Below are positions 55,117-64,000 of a DNA stretch of 64,000 nt, in pieces. The stretch is taken from the NCBI RefSeq assembly GCF_000238055.2, contig NZ_KE148312.1, positions 1,732,501 through 1,796,500 of the forward strand, written 5' to 3'. Origin of the DNA: Oribacterium parvum ACB1. GTDB lineage: Bacteria > Bacillota > Clostridia > Lachnospirales > Lachnospiraceae. Numbering within the stretch: the first letter of the stretch is position 1; the number at the start of each line of letters is the position of its first letter. The notes beneath the pieces are model-generated. The model worked only from the letters and a program-made list of their open reading frames with translations. It was not told where the DNA came from and ran no database searches. The translations under genes were made by a program, and so were the position numbers.

Positions 55117-55779
55117 ATGCGAAACAGATTGTCTCCATCCGTCCTGGCGGCGGATTTCGGAGCTTTGAGAGAAGATTTGAGAACAGCGGAAGAAGCGGGG
55201 GCGGAGAGCTTTCACTTTGATATTATGGACGGCCACTTTGTTCCGAACATTTCTTATGGAGCGAGTATAGTTTCTGCTCTTAGAAAGGATTCTCGAGCTT
55301 TTTTTGATGTACATCTGATGGTGGAGAATCCGGACTTTTATTTTCCGATTTTTAAAAAGGCGGGGGCAGACAGAATCTGTTTTCATGTAGAAGCAACTCC
55401 GCATTTGGATCGTTCCTTAAATGCCATAAAGGAGCTTGATATGGAGGCGGGACTTGCAGTGAACCCGGCCACTTCTCTTTCTACAGTGGAGGAATTGCTT
55501 CCTGTTTGTTCCTACATACTTCTTATGAGTGTGAATCCGGGCTTTGGAGGACAAAAGTTCATTCCGTACAGCCTTGACAAGCTTCGTCGTCTTAGGGAGA
55601 TGGCTGAGGAGAGAGATTTGGAATTGGAAATTGGGGTGGATGGCGGAATCGGCTTGGAAAACATTGCTTCTGTACTGGATGCAGGGGCGAACTTCATTAT
55701 TGCAGGTTCTTCCGTTTTTTCCGAAAAAGACAAAATTACGGAGAAGGTGGAGGCCTTTAATCGCTTCATTAAGCCCTGA
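55117..55779 (+). CDS. rpe: ribulose-phosphate 3-epimerase
   Basis: Interconverts ribulose-5-P and xylulose-5-P in the pentose phosphate pathway. 220-residue TIM barrel with SVLAADFG, the metal ligands in FDIMDGHFVPN and DVHLMVE, and MSVNPGFGGQKFI. In many Firmicutes thiN follows; here the next gene is serS and no thiN remnant was found. Confidence 0.95.
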   Translation: MRNRLSPSVLAADFGALREDLRTAEEAGAESFHFDIMDGHFVPNISYGASIVSALRKDSRAFFDVHLMVENPDFYFPIFKKAGADRICFHVEATPHLDRSLNAIKELDMEAGLAVNPATSLSTVEELLPVCSYILLMSVNPGFGGQKFIPYSLDKLRRLREMAEERDLELEIGVDGGIGLENIASVLDAGANFIIAGSSVFSEKDKITEKVEAFNRFIKP

Positions 55780-55897
55780 TCATGTTTTGGATAAGGTAGA
55801 AAATAATGCTTCTTCAGGCTTGGCTGTCTTGAAAAAGCGTGAACTTCCGTTTATATTTATCAAATGAAGAAAAATGGAAACAGGAAAGATGTTTTAT

Positions 55898-55922
55898 ACG
55901 AGTAGTGGATACTGCTCGTTTT
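55898..55922 (+). terminator. terminator-like hairpin before serS
   Basis: A 9-bp stem with one wobble (55898-55906 with 55911-55919), loop GGAT, then TTTT. It may end the def-rpe transcript, in which case serS would need its own promoter downstream; only 24 bases remain, so attenuation of serS is an alternative. No T-box consensus was found. Confidence 0.55.
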
Positions 55923-55945
55923 GACTTAGAGAAATGGAGGGCAGT

Positions 55946-57265
55946 ATGCTGGATATTAAATTTTTACGAGAGAATCCTGAATTGGTGAAGGAAAATATTA
56001 AAAAGAAATTTCAGGATGAAAAATTAAATCTTGTGGATGAAGTAATCGGCCTGGATGTGGAAGCCAGAAAAGTGCAGATGGAGGCGGATGAACTGAGAAG
56101 CAAGAAGAATCAGGTTTCCAAGCAGATTGGTGCCCTCATGGCAAAAGGTGAAAAGGAAGAAGCGGAGAAGATAAAGGAAGAAGTTGCCGCCTTCTCCAAA
56201 AGACTTGCTGAACTGGAGGAGAAGGAACCGGTATTGCAGGAAGAGATCATGAAGCGCATGATGGTCATCCCCAATATGATTGATGCCAGTGTGCCTATCG
56301 GAAAGGATGATAGCTGTAACGTGGAAAATGAGCGTTTTGGAGAACCGCTTGTTCCGGATTATCCTATTCCTTATCATGCAGATATTATGGAAAGCTTTGG
56401 CGGACTGGATATGGATGCTGCAGGAAGAGTTGCCGGAAACGGTTTCTACTATCTGGTAGGAGATATGGCAAGACTCCACTCTGCTGTGCTTTCCTATGCA
56501 AGAGATTTTATGATTGACAGAGGATTTACCTATGTGATTCCTCCTTATATGATTCGATCCAAGGTGGTAGACGGTGTAATGTCCTTCGCGGAAATGGATG
56601 CCATGATGTATAAGATTGAAGGGGAGGATCTTTATCTTATCGGTACTTCGGAGCATTCTATGATCGGAAGATTTATCGATCAGATTTTACCGGCAGCTTC
56701 CCTACCGTTAACCCTGACCTCTTATTCCCCCTGCTTCCGTAAGGAAAAGGGATCTCACGGAATTGAAGAGAGAGGTGTATATCGCATTCATCAGTTTGAA
56801 AAGCAGGAAATGATTGTCGTATGTGAGCCGGATGATGCAATGAATTGGTATCAGAAGCTATGGCAGAATACGGTGGATTTCTTTAGAAGCTTGGAAATCC
56901 CGGTAAGAACTTTGGAGTGCTGCTCCGGAGATTTGGCTGACTTAAAGGTAAAATCCTGTGATGTAGAAGCCTGGTCTCCCAGACAAAAGAAGTATTTTGA
57001 GGTAGGCTCCTGCTCGAACTTGGGGGATGCACAGGCCAGAAGATTAAAGATTCGTGTAAAGGGAGAGGATGGAAAGAACCACTTGGCCTTTACTTTAAAC
57101 AATACCTGTGTAGCACCACCCAGAATGCTCATTGCTTTTTTGGAGAATCATTTACAGGCAGATGGAAGTGTAACCGTTCCGAAGTCTTTACAACCGTACA
57201 TGGGAGGAAAGGAAGTTTTAGTTCCAAAGTACAATTCCATTGAAAAAGCAGGTAAAGCAGAGTAA
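55946..57265 (+). CDS. serS: serine-tRNA ligase
   Basis: 439 residues from the ATG at 55946 (GGAGG 5 bases upstream; an earlier ATG at 55934 lacks a site). N-terminal antiparallel coiled-coil arm (about 30-100), then the class II core with CFRKEKGSHG (motif 2) and a late motif 3 (NNTCVAPPR). Charges tRNA-Ser. Confidence 0.95.
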   Translation: MLDIKFLRENPELVKENIKKKFQDEKLNLVDEVIGLDVEARKVQMEADELRSKKNQVSKQIGALMAKGEKEEAEKIKEEVAAFSKRLAELEEKEPVLQEEIMKRMMVIPNMIDASVPIGKDDSCNVENERFGEPLVPDYPIPYHADIMESFGGLDMDAAGRVAGNGFYYLVGDMARLHSAVLSYARDFMIDRGFTYVIPPYMIRSKVVDGVMSFAEMDAMMYKIEGEDLYLIGTSEHSMIGRFIDQILPAASLPLTLTSYSPCFRKEKGSHGIEERGVYRIHQFEKQEMIVVCEPDDAMNWYQKLWQNTVDFFRSLEIPVRTLECCSGDLADLKVKSCDVEAWSPRQKKYFEVGSCSNLGDAQARRLKIRVKGEDGKNHLAFTLNNTCVAPPRMLIAFLENHLQADGSVTVPKSLQPYMGGKEVLVPKYNSIEKAGKAE

Positions 57266-57341
57266 GATTCTTTTTTAACTGCTGTTTTGAAGAATTATTC
57301 TAAATGGAAAGTTTTTAAAAGAAAAAATAGATGTAACGAAG

Positions 57342-57380
57342 AAGCCGTTCTTTCTGTCATACAAAGAGAACGGCTTTTTT
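57342..57380 (+). terminator. intrinsic terminator after serS
   Basis: 10-bp stem AAGCCGTTCT/AGAACGGCTT (57342-57351 with 57367-57376), a 15-base loop, then TTTT. Confidence 0.9.
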
Positions 57381-57382
57381 CG

Positions 57383-57411
57383 TTGATAAATTTATTGCTA
57401 TCCTCTATACT
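57383..57411 (+). promoter_or_regulatory. promoter of the ABC/surface-protein module
   Basis: TTGATA (57383-57388) and TATACT (57406-57411) with a 17-base spacer, each five of six to consensus, immediately after the serS terminator. Gives an untranslated leader of about 100 bases. Confidence 0.75.
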
Positions 57412-57520
57412 TTTACGAAAAGAACAGAGGAGACCAAATAAGCGGGAAAGCTGAGAAAGAGAGCGCGGAGTCCCGTCGTTCATGACAGAAACTCACAGAG
57501 GAATTTTAGAAAGGACTAGT

Positions 57521-58324
57521 ATGGAGCCCATCATTTCGGTGCGGAATTTGAAGAAAATCTTCACCATAGGAGACAACAAAGTTCCGGCCTTAAACGGACT
57601 GGACTTTGATATATATCAGGGAGAGTTTATAGCTATAGTCGGTACTTCCGGCTCAGGAAAATCTACTTGTTTAAATATGTTGGCCGGACTGGAGAAGCCC
57701 AGTGAGGGAATAATTCATATCGTTGGAGAAGAGATAGAGAAGATGAATGAGTCGGAACTGGTTACTTTCCGAAGAAATCATGTCGGATTCATTTTCCAAA
57801 GCTATAATCTGATTCCTTTTTTGGATGCCGTGGAAAACGTTGCCATGCCTCTGATGTTTCGAGGGGTCGGAAAAGAAGAAAGAAATAAGGCGGCCTTACA
57901 TTATCTGGAGCTTATGAATATTGCGAAGGAAGCAAACCATACACCGAATCAGATGTCCGGCGGACAGCAGCAGAGAGTGGGAATTGCGAGAGCGCTCGTC
58001 ATTGATCCGGAAATCATCTTTGCGGATGAGCCTACGGGAAATCTGGATTCGCATACCACGGAAGAGGTGCTTACTCTCATGAGAAAGATAGTAGAGGAGC
58101 AGAAAAAAACCTTGATTATGGTAACGCATGATCCCCATATTGCATCTTGGTCGGACAGGCAGCTTCGAATCGTGGACGGAAGAATCGTGGAAACAGTACT
58201 TAGAGAAGGCAGTAAGATAGAGGAAGAAATTTTAGAAAAAAACGGGGAGAGACCCTTTACGGTGGTGCATCCCTTAAATACAGAGAAAAAGAGTGAGGGA
58301 GAGAATGATGAAAAACACAGTTAA
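57521..58324 (+). CDS. ABC transporter ATPase, MacB/LolD-like
   Basis: 267 residues with Walker A GTSGSGKS (about 39), signature MSGGQQQR and Walker B IIFADEPTGNLDS, as in ATPases that serve FtsX-type permeases. The ATG at 57521 has AAGGA upstream; an ATG at 57482 lacks a site and is not used. Powers the permease at 60389. The tail (about 230-267) is a charged extension beyond the standard length. Confidence 0.9.
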   Translation: MEPIISVRNLKKIFTIGDNKVPALNGLDFDIYQGEFIAIVGTSGSGKSTCLNMLAGLEKPSEGIIHIVGEEIEKMNESELVTFRRNHVGFIFQSYNLIPFLDAVENVAMPLMFRGVGKEERNKAALHYLELMNIAKEANHTPNQMSGGQQQRVGIARALVIDPEIIFADEPTGNLDSHTTEEVLTLMRKIVEEQKKTLIMVTHDPHIASWSDRQLRIVDGRIVETVLREGSKIEEEILEKNGERPFTVVHPLNTEKKSEGENDEKHS

Positions 58325-60389
58325 TAGGGAAAATGTAAGGGATGGCGGAAAAAACGGATTTTTGAAGAAGACAGTTAGAGGGACGCTTCTTTTACTTTTA
58401 AGTTTTTCCATGCTCTTTGTCTTTCTTATGGAGAAGAAGTCCTATGCATCTTACGTCAATACCAACTTAAATACATTTTTTCATGATGTACAAAATATCC
58501 CTACAGGCTATCCCGGACAGCAGATGGAAGTAAAGGTGCGTGTAGGTTATAACGGTGTAAACGGACTGGCGAATCCCAACACGGATGAGATCAAGAATGT
58601 TCGTGTTCGTCTTTCCAACGACCAAAGCTACCTTACAACGAAGAACAGTCCTTCAAGAACGAATAAGGATAATCCCTACAAAAATGCCGGAGAGGATGAT
58701 GAGCAGGGAGAGGCACAAAAGGACGCATGGGACGAGGGATATAAAGCAGGAAAGAACAATGCCTATAAAAACGGGTTAAATTACGTATATCCGGTAGACG
58801 GCGGTGTTTATCCTTTTGAGGTAAATGCTTCCTTATTTACACAAGAAAAGACCTTGTCCAGTCTGAAAAAAGGAGAGTATCAGGAACTCAGCTTTACTGT
58901 AAATGTTCGTTCGGATGCTTTAAAGATGAAAGACAGTGCGGGAAATAGCAGCGACGGATACTTCGGTGTACCCTTTACTATTTGGTATACTGATGGAAAC
59001 GGACAGGAGCAGAACCGTACCGAATTTGTCAATGTTTTTATTACGGAGAGCGGAGAGGTAAAGGACTCCGGAACCAAGCAGGTAGAAAAGACTTTTATTG
59101 TCGGAGAGAATCAGTTGACTCCGAGCGGAAATTATCCGGCTGTAATGAACTTTTCTGTTAACTTCAGAAATCAAAGCAGAAATGCTCTTTATGACGTTAA
59201 GGTAAAGCTGAATACTACTCTTTCCGAGAAGGATGCCGTTCAGCTTACGGCAAATCCGAAGTCGGACGCACAAAAGGATTTTCCATTTGCTATAAATGAG
59301 GCAAATTATGACAGAGATTTTACCGTGGTAAATCCGGGTGAAACCATCAGCCCAGAATATTCTATGGCCATTAAATCCAATACTGCAAGCGGCTATTATC
59401 CGCTTTCCTATACAGTGAGCTATAAGTCTGCACCGGGAGGAAATGTTACGATTAGCGATACTTATTCTTTTTATGTCAATATTCGTAATGCTACTATGAT
59501 TCAGGCAGATCAGGAAAAGCTCGGAGACTTTAATGTCAATGACAGAACAAAGGCAAGACTGATTGTGAGCTCTTATAGAACAGAGCCCGAGAAGGTTTAT
59601 GCAGGACAGGAATTTAAGCTTTTCTTGACGATGAAAAATGCGTCCACCTCTATTGCGGCAAGCAATATTCTCTTTACTTTAACCTCGGAGAAGAGTCAGG
59701 ATACGGCTGTGTTTGCTATTGCCGACGGAGCCAATTCCTTTGTGGTGAATTCTTTGGCAGCAGGAGCGGAAACGGAACTTACTTTAAATGTGAAAGCCAA
59801 TTCCGGTGTAGACCCCAAGTCCTATGTTATGACTATTAATGAAAAATACGATTCTCCCGCTTTTAAGAATGCGGAGGAGAAGGTGGATATCGATATTCCG
59901 GTAAACCAGACTGCTCGTATGGGATTTTCTAATTTCAGTGTAACACCGGAATCGGTAAGTGTAGGCAGTGAGTCCAATGCCATGTTTGGAATCAATAACA
60001 CCGGAAAGGTGATTCTTTATAATGTAACAGCCACCTTCCAAAGTGATTACATTAAGAAAGCGACCTCCTATGTAGGAAATATAAAACCCGGAGAAACGGG
60101 AAATGTGGATGTCATGCTTTCCGCTATTAAGGCCACAGAGGATGATGATACAATTCCGGTAGAAATTCAGTATGAGGATGTAAACGGGAATAAATTCACT
60201 GAGAAAACGGAGATTAACCTGACCGTTACGGAACAGGAAGAAACACAGGCTACGGATGATATGGATAAAATGGATGTCCAGGAGCCGAAGTCCTCCTTCC
60301 CGACACCGGTAGCAGGCGTGATTCTGGCAGTTGCAGCAGTTGGTGCAGCTTCGTATTTTGTGAAAAAGAATAAAGGAAAGAAAAAATAA
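58308..60389 (+). CDS. large surface protein with CARDB/NEW3-like repeats, module partner
   Basis: 693 residues. Basic N-terminus with one signal helix (about 26-45), a long outside region of beta-sandwich repeats of the COG1361/CARDB kind (about 60-655), a C-terminal membrane helix (about 662-682) and a Lys-rich tail. An Asn/Lys/Asp-rich insert lies near residues 110-160. Overlaps its neighbours at both ends, so it should work with the ATPase and permease. Probable substrate-engaging or wall-side arm; the substrate is unknown. ATG at 58308 is chosen, with 58305 and GTG 58293 as alternatives. Confidence 0.75.
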   Translation: MKNTVNRENVRDGGKNGFLKKTVRGTLLLLLSFSMLFVFLMEKKSYASYVNTNLNTFFHDVQNIPTGYPGQQMEVKVRVGYNGVNGLANPNTDEIKNVRVRLSNDQSYLTTKNSPSRTNKDNPYKNAGEDDEQGEAQKDAWDEGYKAGKNNAYKNGLNYVYPVDGGVYPFEVNASLFTQEKTLSSLKKGEYQELSFTVNVRSDALKMKDSAGNSSDGYFGVPFTIWYTDGNGQEQNRTEFVNVFITESGEVKDSGTKQVEKTFIVGENQLTPSGNYPAVMNFSVNFRNQSRNALYDVKVKLNTTLSEKDAVQLTANPKSDAQKDFPFAINEANYDRDFTVVNPGETISPEYSMAIKSNTASGYYPLSYTVSYKSAPGGNVTISDTYSFYVNIRNATMIQADQEKLGDFNVNDRTKARLIVSSYRTEPEKVYAGQEFKLFLTMKNASTSIAASNILFTLTSEKSQDTAVFAIADGANSFVVNSLAAGAETELTLNVKANSGVDPKSYVMTINEKYDSPAFKNAEEKVDIDIPVNQTARMGFSNFSVTPESVSVGSESNAMFGINNTGKVILYNVTATFQSDYIKKATSYVGNIKPGETGNVDVMLSAIKATEDDDTIPVEIQYEDVNGNKFTEKTEINLTVTEQEETQATDDMDKMDVQEPKSSFPTPVAGVILAVAAVGAASYFVKKNKGKKK

Positions 60390-61735
60390 TGAAGTTACTA
60401 GACTTATTTCTTCTGGCTTTATCCAATCTTAGAAGAAGAAAGATAAGAACCTTACTGACGGTACTCGGTGTAGTTATCGGTACAGCTTCTATCGTAGTCA
60501 TGGTAAGTCTCGGTCTTGGTATGAGTGAAAACCTTTTGCGTTCTTTTCAGAGTGCCGGTTCTCTTACGATGATTACGATTACGAACTATGGCGGTATGGG
60601 AGAGAATGCGAAAAACAAAGTGGAACTGACCGATGACAGTATTAAGTCCTTTGAATCTATTCCGCATGTTACCGGTACATCTCCTTCACTTGAGATTTAT
60701 GTTACGGCGAAGGTCGGTGCTCTACAGGGAGATTTCAGTGTGCGCGGTGTTTCTCAGGCATATTTTCAACAAATGAAGCTGAAGGAAGGTACCTTTCCGA
60801 AGAAGGGAGACGCCGAACTCGGTTTGATATACGGCAATACCGTAGCAGGTTCTTTTCACAAGGGAAACAACTGGGATAAGAATTACACAATAGATCCGAT
60901 GAAGGATACGCTTTTCTACATTTTCCCGGAAGTGCAGGATACGAGTAAAAACGGTGCAACGCAGAGTGAAGGCGGCCAGGATAAGCCGCAAAAAAAATAT
61001 ATCATAAAAACAGTGGGAGTAATGGAAGGAAGCGCAGAGGACTATAGCGAGGACTCAAGCTATGTATATGCCGATTTGGATAGTTTAAAGGCCTTCCTGA
61101 AAAAGATTTATAAGAAAAGTTTAGTACCGAATCCGAAGACCGGAAAAAACGGAAAGCCCTTACGTTACTACTCCTATGACCAGGCCTATGTCTTTGTTGA
61201 TAATATGAACAATGTAGCCGATGTACAGAAGCAGATTACGGATATGGGCTACTCCTGTTATTCGCAGGTGGAGTGGCTAAAGCAGGCACAGGAGCAGATT
61301 AAGACAACGCAGCTTGTACTGGGTGGAATCGGTGCGGTTTCTCTCCTTGTTGCGGCAATCGGTATCATGAATACCATGATGATGTCCATCTTTGAACGAA
61401 CCAAGGAAATTGGAGTGATGAAAGTCTTGGGCTGTGATATGGGAGATATTCGCAATATGTTTCTGACGGAATCCGCTTTAATCGGAATCCTCGGAGGAAT
61501 AGTCGGCATTGTTCTAAGCTATGCAGTATCTCTAATCATCAATATGCTGGCTACCGGCGGAGGAGATATGGTGGACAGCTATACCGGCGGGGGCGGTGGA
61601 AATATTTCCACTATTCCGCTTTGGCTGACGATTTTTGCCATCGTCTTTGCGATGCTTGTGGGCATGCTTTCGGGATACTTCCCCTCTGTGCGTGCCATGA
61701 AGCTCAGTCCGCTTGCGGCAATACGAAATGAATAA
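60389..61735 (+). CDS. ABC transporter permease, MacB/FtsX-like
   Basis: 448 residues: one N-terminal helix (about 21-43), a large outside MacB_PCD-like domain (about 55-300), and three C-terminal helices with MMMSIFERTKEIGVMKVLG between them. MacB-type proteins use ATP to move substrates outside the membrane, a mechanotransmission role. ATG overlaps the upstream stop (TAATG). Confidence 0.9.
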   Translation: MKLLDLFLLALSNLRRRKIRTLLTVLGVVIGTASIVVMVSLGLGMSENLLRSFQSAGSLTMITITNYGGMGENAKNKVELTDDSIKSFESIPHVTGTSPSLEIYVTAKVGALQGDFSVRGVSQAYFQQMKLKEGTFPKKGDAELGLIYGNTVAGSFHKGNNWDKNYTIDPMKDTLFYIFPEVQDTSKNGATQSEGGQDKPQKKYIIKTVGVMEGSAEDYSEDSSYVYADLDSLKAFLKKIYKKSLVPNPKTGKNGKPLRYYSYDQAYVFVDNMNNVADVQKQITDMGYSCYSQVEWLKQAQEQIKTTQLVLGGIGAVSLLVAAIGIMNTMMMSIFERTKEIGVMKVLGCDMGDIRNMFLTESALIGILGGIVGIVLSYAVSLIINMLATGGGDMVDSYTGGGGGNISTIPLWLTIFAIVFAMLVGMLSGYFPSVRAMKLSPLAAIRNE

Positions 61736-61815
61736 ATTGCAAATAGGATTTAAGTCGTACAATTTAAAGCAAAAGAAGGTTTTGCGACATATATTTGCGA
61801 AGAATAAATCTTGTC

Positions 61816-61844
61816 TTGTTTCATGAATGGGAAAATGATACAAT
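61816..61844 (+). promoter_or_regulatory. possible lysC promoter inside the terminator
   Basis: TTGTTT (61816-61821) and TACAAT (61839-61844), 17 bases apart. The -10 lies in the loop of the terminator hairpin. The remaining 43 bases before lysC show no better promoter. Confidence 0.4.
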
Positions 61845-61859
61845 TTTCCCATTCTTTTT
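61825..61859 (+). terminator. intrinsic terminator after the permease gene
   Basis: Perfect 12-bp stem (61825-61836 with 61843-61854), 6-base loop and TTTTT. Confidence 0.92.
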
Positions 61860-61902
61860 GTGTATCATGTTTAGATGTTTTTTAGTGAAAGGGAATTAAT
61901 AT

Positions 61903-63231
61903 ATGCTTAAAGTGGCAAAATTTGGAGGAAGCTCCTGCGCGAGCAGTGAACAGTTTGAAAAGGTAAAAAACATTGTGATGGCTGACCGGGATAGAAAATA
62001 CATCGTGGTTTCCGCACCGGGGAAAAGAGATAGCAGGGATATTAAAGTGACCGACCTTTTTATTTCCTTATATGGGGCAGTCCAGGAAAAGAAAAAAGTA
62101 GAGAGCATTGTAGAGAAGATTAAGAAGCGTTATCAGGAAATCATTGATAATTTGTCTTTATCCATTTCTTTGGATGAAGACTTTGCGGAAATAGTGGGAA
62201 AGCTTACAGAGGGGGCCAGCCTGGACTACGCTGCATCCAGAGGAGAATATTTAAATGCACGTGTTATGGCGGAATACTTGGGATTTCCTTTTGTTGATGC
62301 GGAAGACTTAATTTTCTTTTCCGGAGAATCCTGTGATTTCAAAAAAACGGAGGAGGTGGCGAAGTCCGTTCTTTCCTCTCTGGAATATGCGGTTATTCCC
62401 GGTTTTTACGGTGTCAATGAAAAAGGGGAAGTTGTAACCTTTAGTAGAGGCGGTTCCGATGTGACAGGTTCTCTTGTTGCCGCAGCCGTTTATGCAGACT
62501 TATACGAAAACTGGACCGATGTTTCCGGATTTTTAGTTTCTGATCCTCATATCGTAGAGAATCCGGAGGTTATTGATTATATTACCTATAGAGAGCTTCG
62601 AGAATTAAGCTATATGGGAGCAGGGGTTTTGCATGAAGACGCGATTTTCCCGGTAAGAAAAGAGGGAATTCCCATTCAGATTAAGAACACCAATGCTCCT
62701 GAGGATCATGGGACTATGATTGTGGCCAATACACTGAAAAAGCCTCGTTTTATTATCACCGGTATTGCCGGAAAGAAGAATTTCTGTTCCATTAATATTG
62801 AAAAAGCAATGATGAATGCGGAAATCGGCTTTATCAGAAAGGTTCTTTCCGTTATTGAAGAGAATGGTATTTCCGTAGAGCATACGCCTTCCGGAATTGA
62901 TACCTTGACACTCTTTATTCATCAGGAGGAGCTGGAGTCTCACGAGCAAAAGGTATTGCAAGGTATTCAGAGAGCGGTGAATCCGGATCTCATTGAGTTG
63001 GAATCGGATCTTTCTCTGATTGCGGTTGTGGGAAGAGGAATGAAGTCTTCTCGCGGTGTTGCAGGTAGAATCTTCTCTGCTCTTGCCCATGAATACATTA
63101 ACATCAAGATGATTGACCAGGGTTCATCCGAGTACAATATCATCATCGGTGTAAAGAATGAAAACTTTGAGGCGGCTATCAAAGCCATATATAATATGTT
63201 TGTACTTTCTGCATTGCCTGCTAAAAAATAG
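61903..63231 (+). CDS. lysC: aspartate kinase
   Basis: First step of Lys/Thr/Met and diaminopimelate synthesis. 442 residues: kinase domain beginning VAKFGGSS and containing FSRGGSDVTGS, then two ACT domains (about 300-440) for feedback control. Only a weak AAAGGGAA site precedes the ATG. No lysine riboswitch fits the short leader. Single-gene unit or first gene before the flavoprotein, 128 bases away. Confidence 0.93.
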   Translation: MLKVAKFGGSSCASSEQFEKVKNIVMADRDRKYIVVSAPGKRDSRDIKVTDLFISLYGAVQEKKKVESIVEKIKKRYQEIIDNLSLSISLDEDFAEIVGKLTEGASLDYAASRGEYLNARVMAEYLGFPFVDAEDLIFFSGESCDFKKTEEVAKSVLSSLEYAVIPGFYGVNEKGEVVTFSRGGSDVTGSLVAAAVYADLYENWTDVSGFLVSDPHIVENPEVIDYITYRELRELSYMGAGVLHEDAIFPVRKEGIPIQIKNTNAPEDHGTMIVANTLKKPRFIITGIAGKKNFCSINIEKAMMNAEIGFIRKVLSVIEENGISVEHTPSGIDTLTLFIHQEELESHEQKVLQGIQRAVNPDLIELESDLSLIAVVGRGMKSSRGVAGRIFSALAHEYINIKMIDQGSSEYNIIIGVKNENFEAAIKAIYNMFVLSALPAKK

Positions 63232-63359
63232 AGGGAGCTTCCAAACAAATAAAGCGGTTAAAAAGAACAGGAATCATAACAAGAGACAGCAAGTAGTGCT
63301 TTAATAGACTTAAAAAAGAACCGTTTGGAAAAACTAAGAAAGAGATAAAAGGGAGAAAA

Positions 63360-64000
63360 GTGGATATTATTGTGGTTGGCGGCGGGCCTGCAGGAATGAT
63401 GGCGGCGATTTCTGCAAGACAGGTGAATAAAACTGCTGAAGTTCTCTTGATTGAAAAAAATGAAAAACTTGGGAAAAAGCTTTTTATTACCGGAAAAGGA
63501 AGGGGAAATCTAACTAATAGCTGCGAAGAAGAACAGTTTTTTTCGCATTTTTTGAGAAATCCTCGCTTTATTTATCCTGCTTTTCGGGCTCTTTCCAATA
63601 GAGACTTGATGGACTTTATTGAGAAAAACGGTTGTGCTTTAAAAGAAGAGCGAGGAGGAAGAATTTTCCCTGTCAGCAATAAGGCCTATTCGTTAACCGA
63701 TGCATTAAAATCTGCCTTAAAAAAATACGCCGTTAAGGTGGAATGCAATCAGACTTTGAAAGTGATCAAAAGAAAGGAAGAAGGCTTCCTGTGCCGGATT
63801 GGGAACAAGGAAATTGATACAAAAAAGCTTATTCTTGCTACAGGCGGTCTCTCTTATCCCTCTACCGGTTCTACCGGAGACGGCTACCGTTTTGCCAAAG
63901 AACTGTCTATTCCGGTTACAAAGCTCTATCCGTCTTTAGTAAAAATGGAAGTTTTGGAAGAGGATATTTTTTCTCTTTCCGGGCTGAAGCTAAAGCATAT
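63360..64000 (+). CDS. BaiN/HI0933-family FAD-dependent oxidoreductase, 3' truncated by window
   Basis: GTG start with GGGAG 5 bases upstream. 213 codons are visible and the frame is open to the window end; the family is about 400 residues. FAD dinucleotide motif VVGGGPAGMMAA, KLGKKLFITGKGRGNLTNS and LATGGLSYPSTGSTGDGY are characteristic. Members include a bile-acid flavoprotein, but most have no proven substrate, so function is open. Confidence 0.88.
   Translation, partial: MDIIVVGGGPAGMMAAISARQVNKTAEVLLIEKNEKLGKKLFITGKGRGNLTNSCEEEQFFSHFLRNPRFIYPAFRALSNRDLMDFIEKNGCALKEERGGRIFPVSNKAYSLTDALKSALKKYAVKVECNQTLKVIKRKEEGFLCRIGNKEIDTKKLILATGGLSYPSTGSTGDGYRFAKELSIPVTKLYPSLVKMEVLEEDIFSLSGLKLKH

Noticed and set aside
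55780-55945. T-box leader or thiN remnant before serS
   Set aside because: No T-box core sequence, the space is too short, and the short open frame has no resemblance to ThiN.
61736-61902. Lysine riboswitch before lysC
   Set aside because: The leader after the terminator is only about 43 bases, far too short for that class.

Overview
The window is 64 kb of gene-dense chromosome of moderate-to-low GC, and all but one gene run on the + strand. The gene set (Fbp class 3, CdaA/CdaR, PASTA kinase, FtsK/SpoIIIE, a YtvI-like protein, ClpC, a biotin-dependent Na+ pump decarboxylase, AGGAGG-type ribosome binding sites) points to an anaerobic Firmicute. It is most like the Lachnospiraceae, perhaps an Oribacterium-like oral or gut clostridium; the family-level guess is inference. 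No phage, insertion sequence, CRISPR array or rRNA was seen, and no stretch over 300 bases lacks a gene. Several gene starts were moved from the first possible start codon to a downstream one with a better ribosome binding site.

Layout. 1-2.1 kb: copper efflux (3' part of copA with an in-frame copZ-like end, then csoR). 2.4-6.6 kb: ftsH and fbp, each with its own terminator region. 6.7-10.3 kb: a two-gene ABC exporter behind a DtxR/IdeR-like palindrome; a lone minus-strand membrane protein follows convergently. 11.0-20.2 kb: a nine-gene run containing cdaA-cdaR (c-di-AMP synthesis) with a 50-residue protein, a TPR membrane protein, two unrecognised membrane proteins, a polysaccharide polymerase-like protein, a YtvI-like protein and an rRNA methyltransferase. 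20.3-25.5 kb: an operon with a strong promoter encoding a carboxyltransferase, an OadG-like lipoprotein, a biotin carrier, the Na+-pump beta subunit and an OadA/PycB-type carboxyltransferase. A 20-bp RNA hairpin follows it.

25.8-28.8 kb: a secreted glucosaminidase and a membrane-anchored cohesin-like protein. 28.9-32.8 kb: clpC, radA and tRNA-Trp, whose promoter lies in the 3' end of radA. 32.9-36.5 kb: a MATE transporter with an unusual four-residue-repeat N-terminal extension, and an ABC-F protein. 36.6-42.2 kb: an unusual multi-domain regulator, ftsK and fhs. 42.3-47.3 kb: murE, murF and a short priA. 47.4-55.8 kb: the conserved def-fmt-rsmB-rlmN-stp-prkC-rsgA-rpe cluster, joining translation initiation, rRNA modification and Ser/Thr kinase signalling. 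55.9-64 kb: serS, an ABC ATPase / surface protein / MacB-like permease module, an aspartate kinase, and the start of a BaiN/HI0933-type flavoprotein cut by the window edge.

Envelope homeostasis is a theme: CdaA/CdaR, PrkC/Stp, MurE/MurF, FtsK, the glucosaminidase and the polymerase-like protein all act on or sense the cell wall. The most interesting items are the four-residue-period extension on the MATE protein, the hybrid transcarboxylase/Na+ pump operon, the wobble-rich hairpin at 25.6 kb, the in-frame copZ inside copA, the 15-bp iterons upstream of priA, the sensor/GGDEF-like/HTH regulator at 36.6 kb, and the c-di-AMP operon with its unknown partners.
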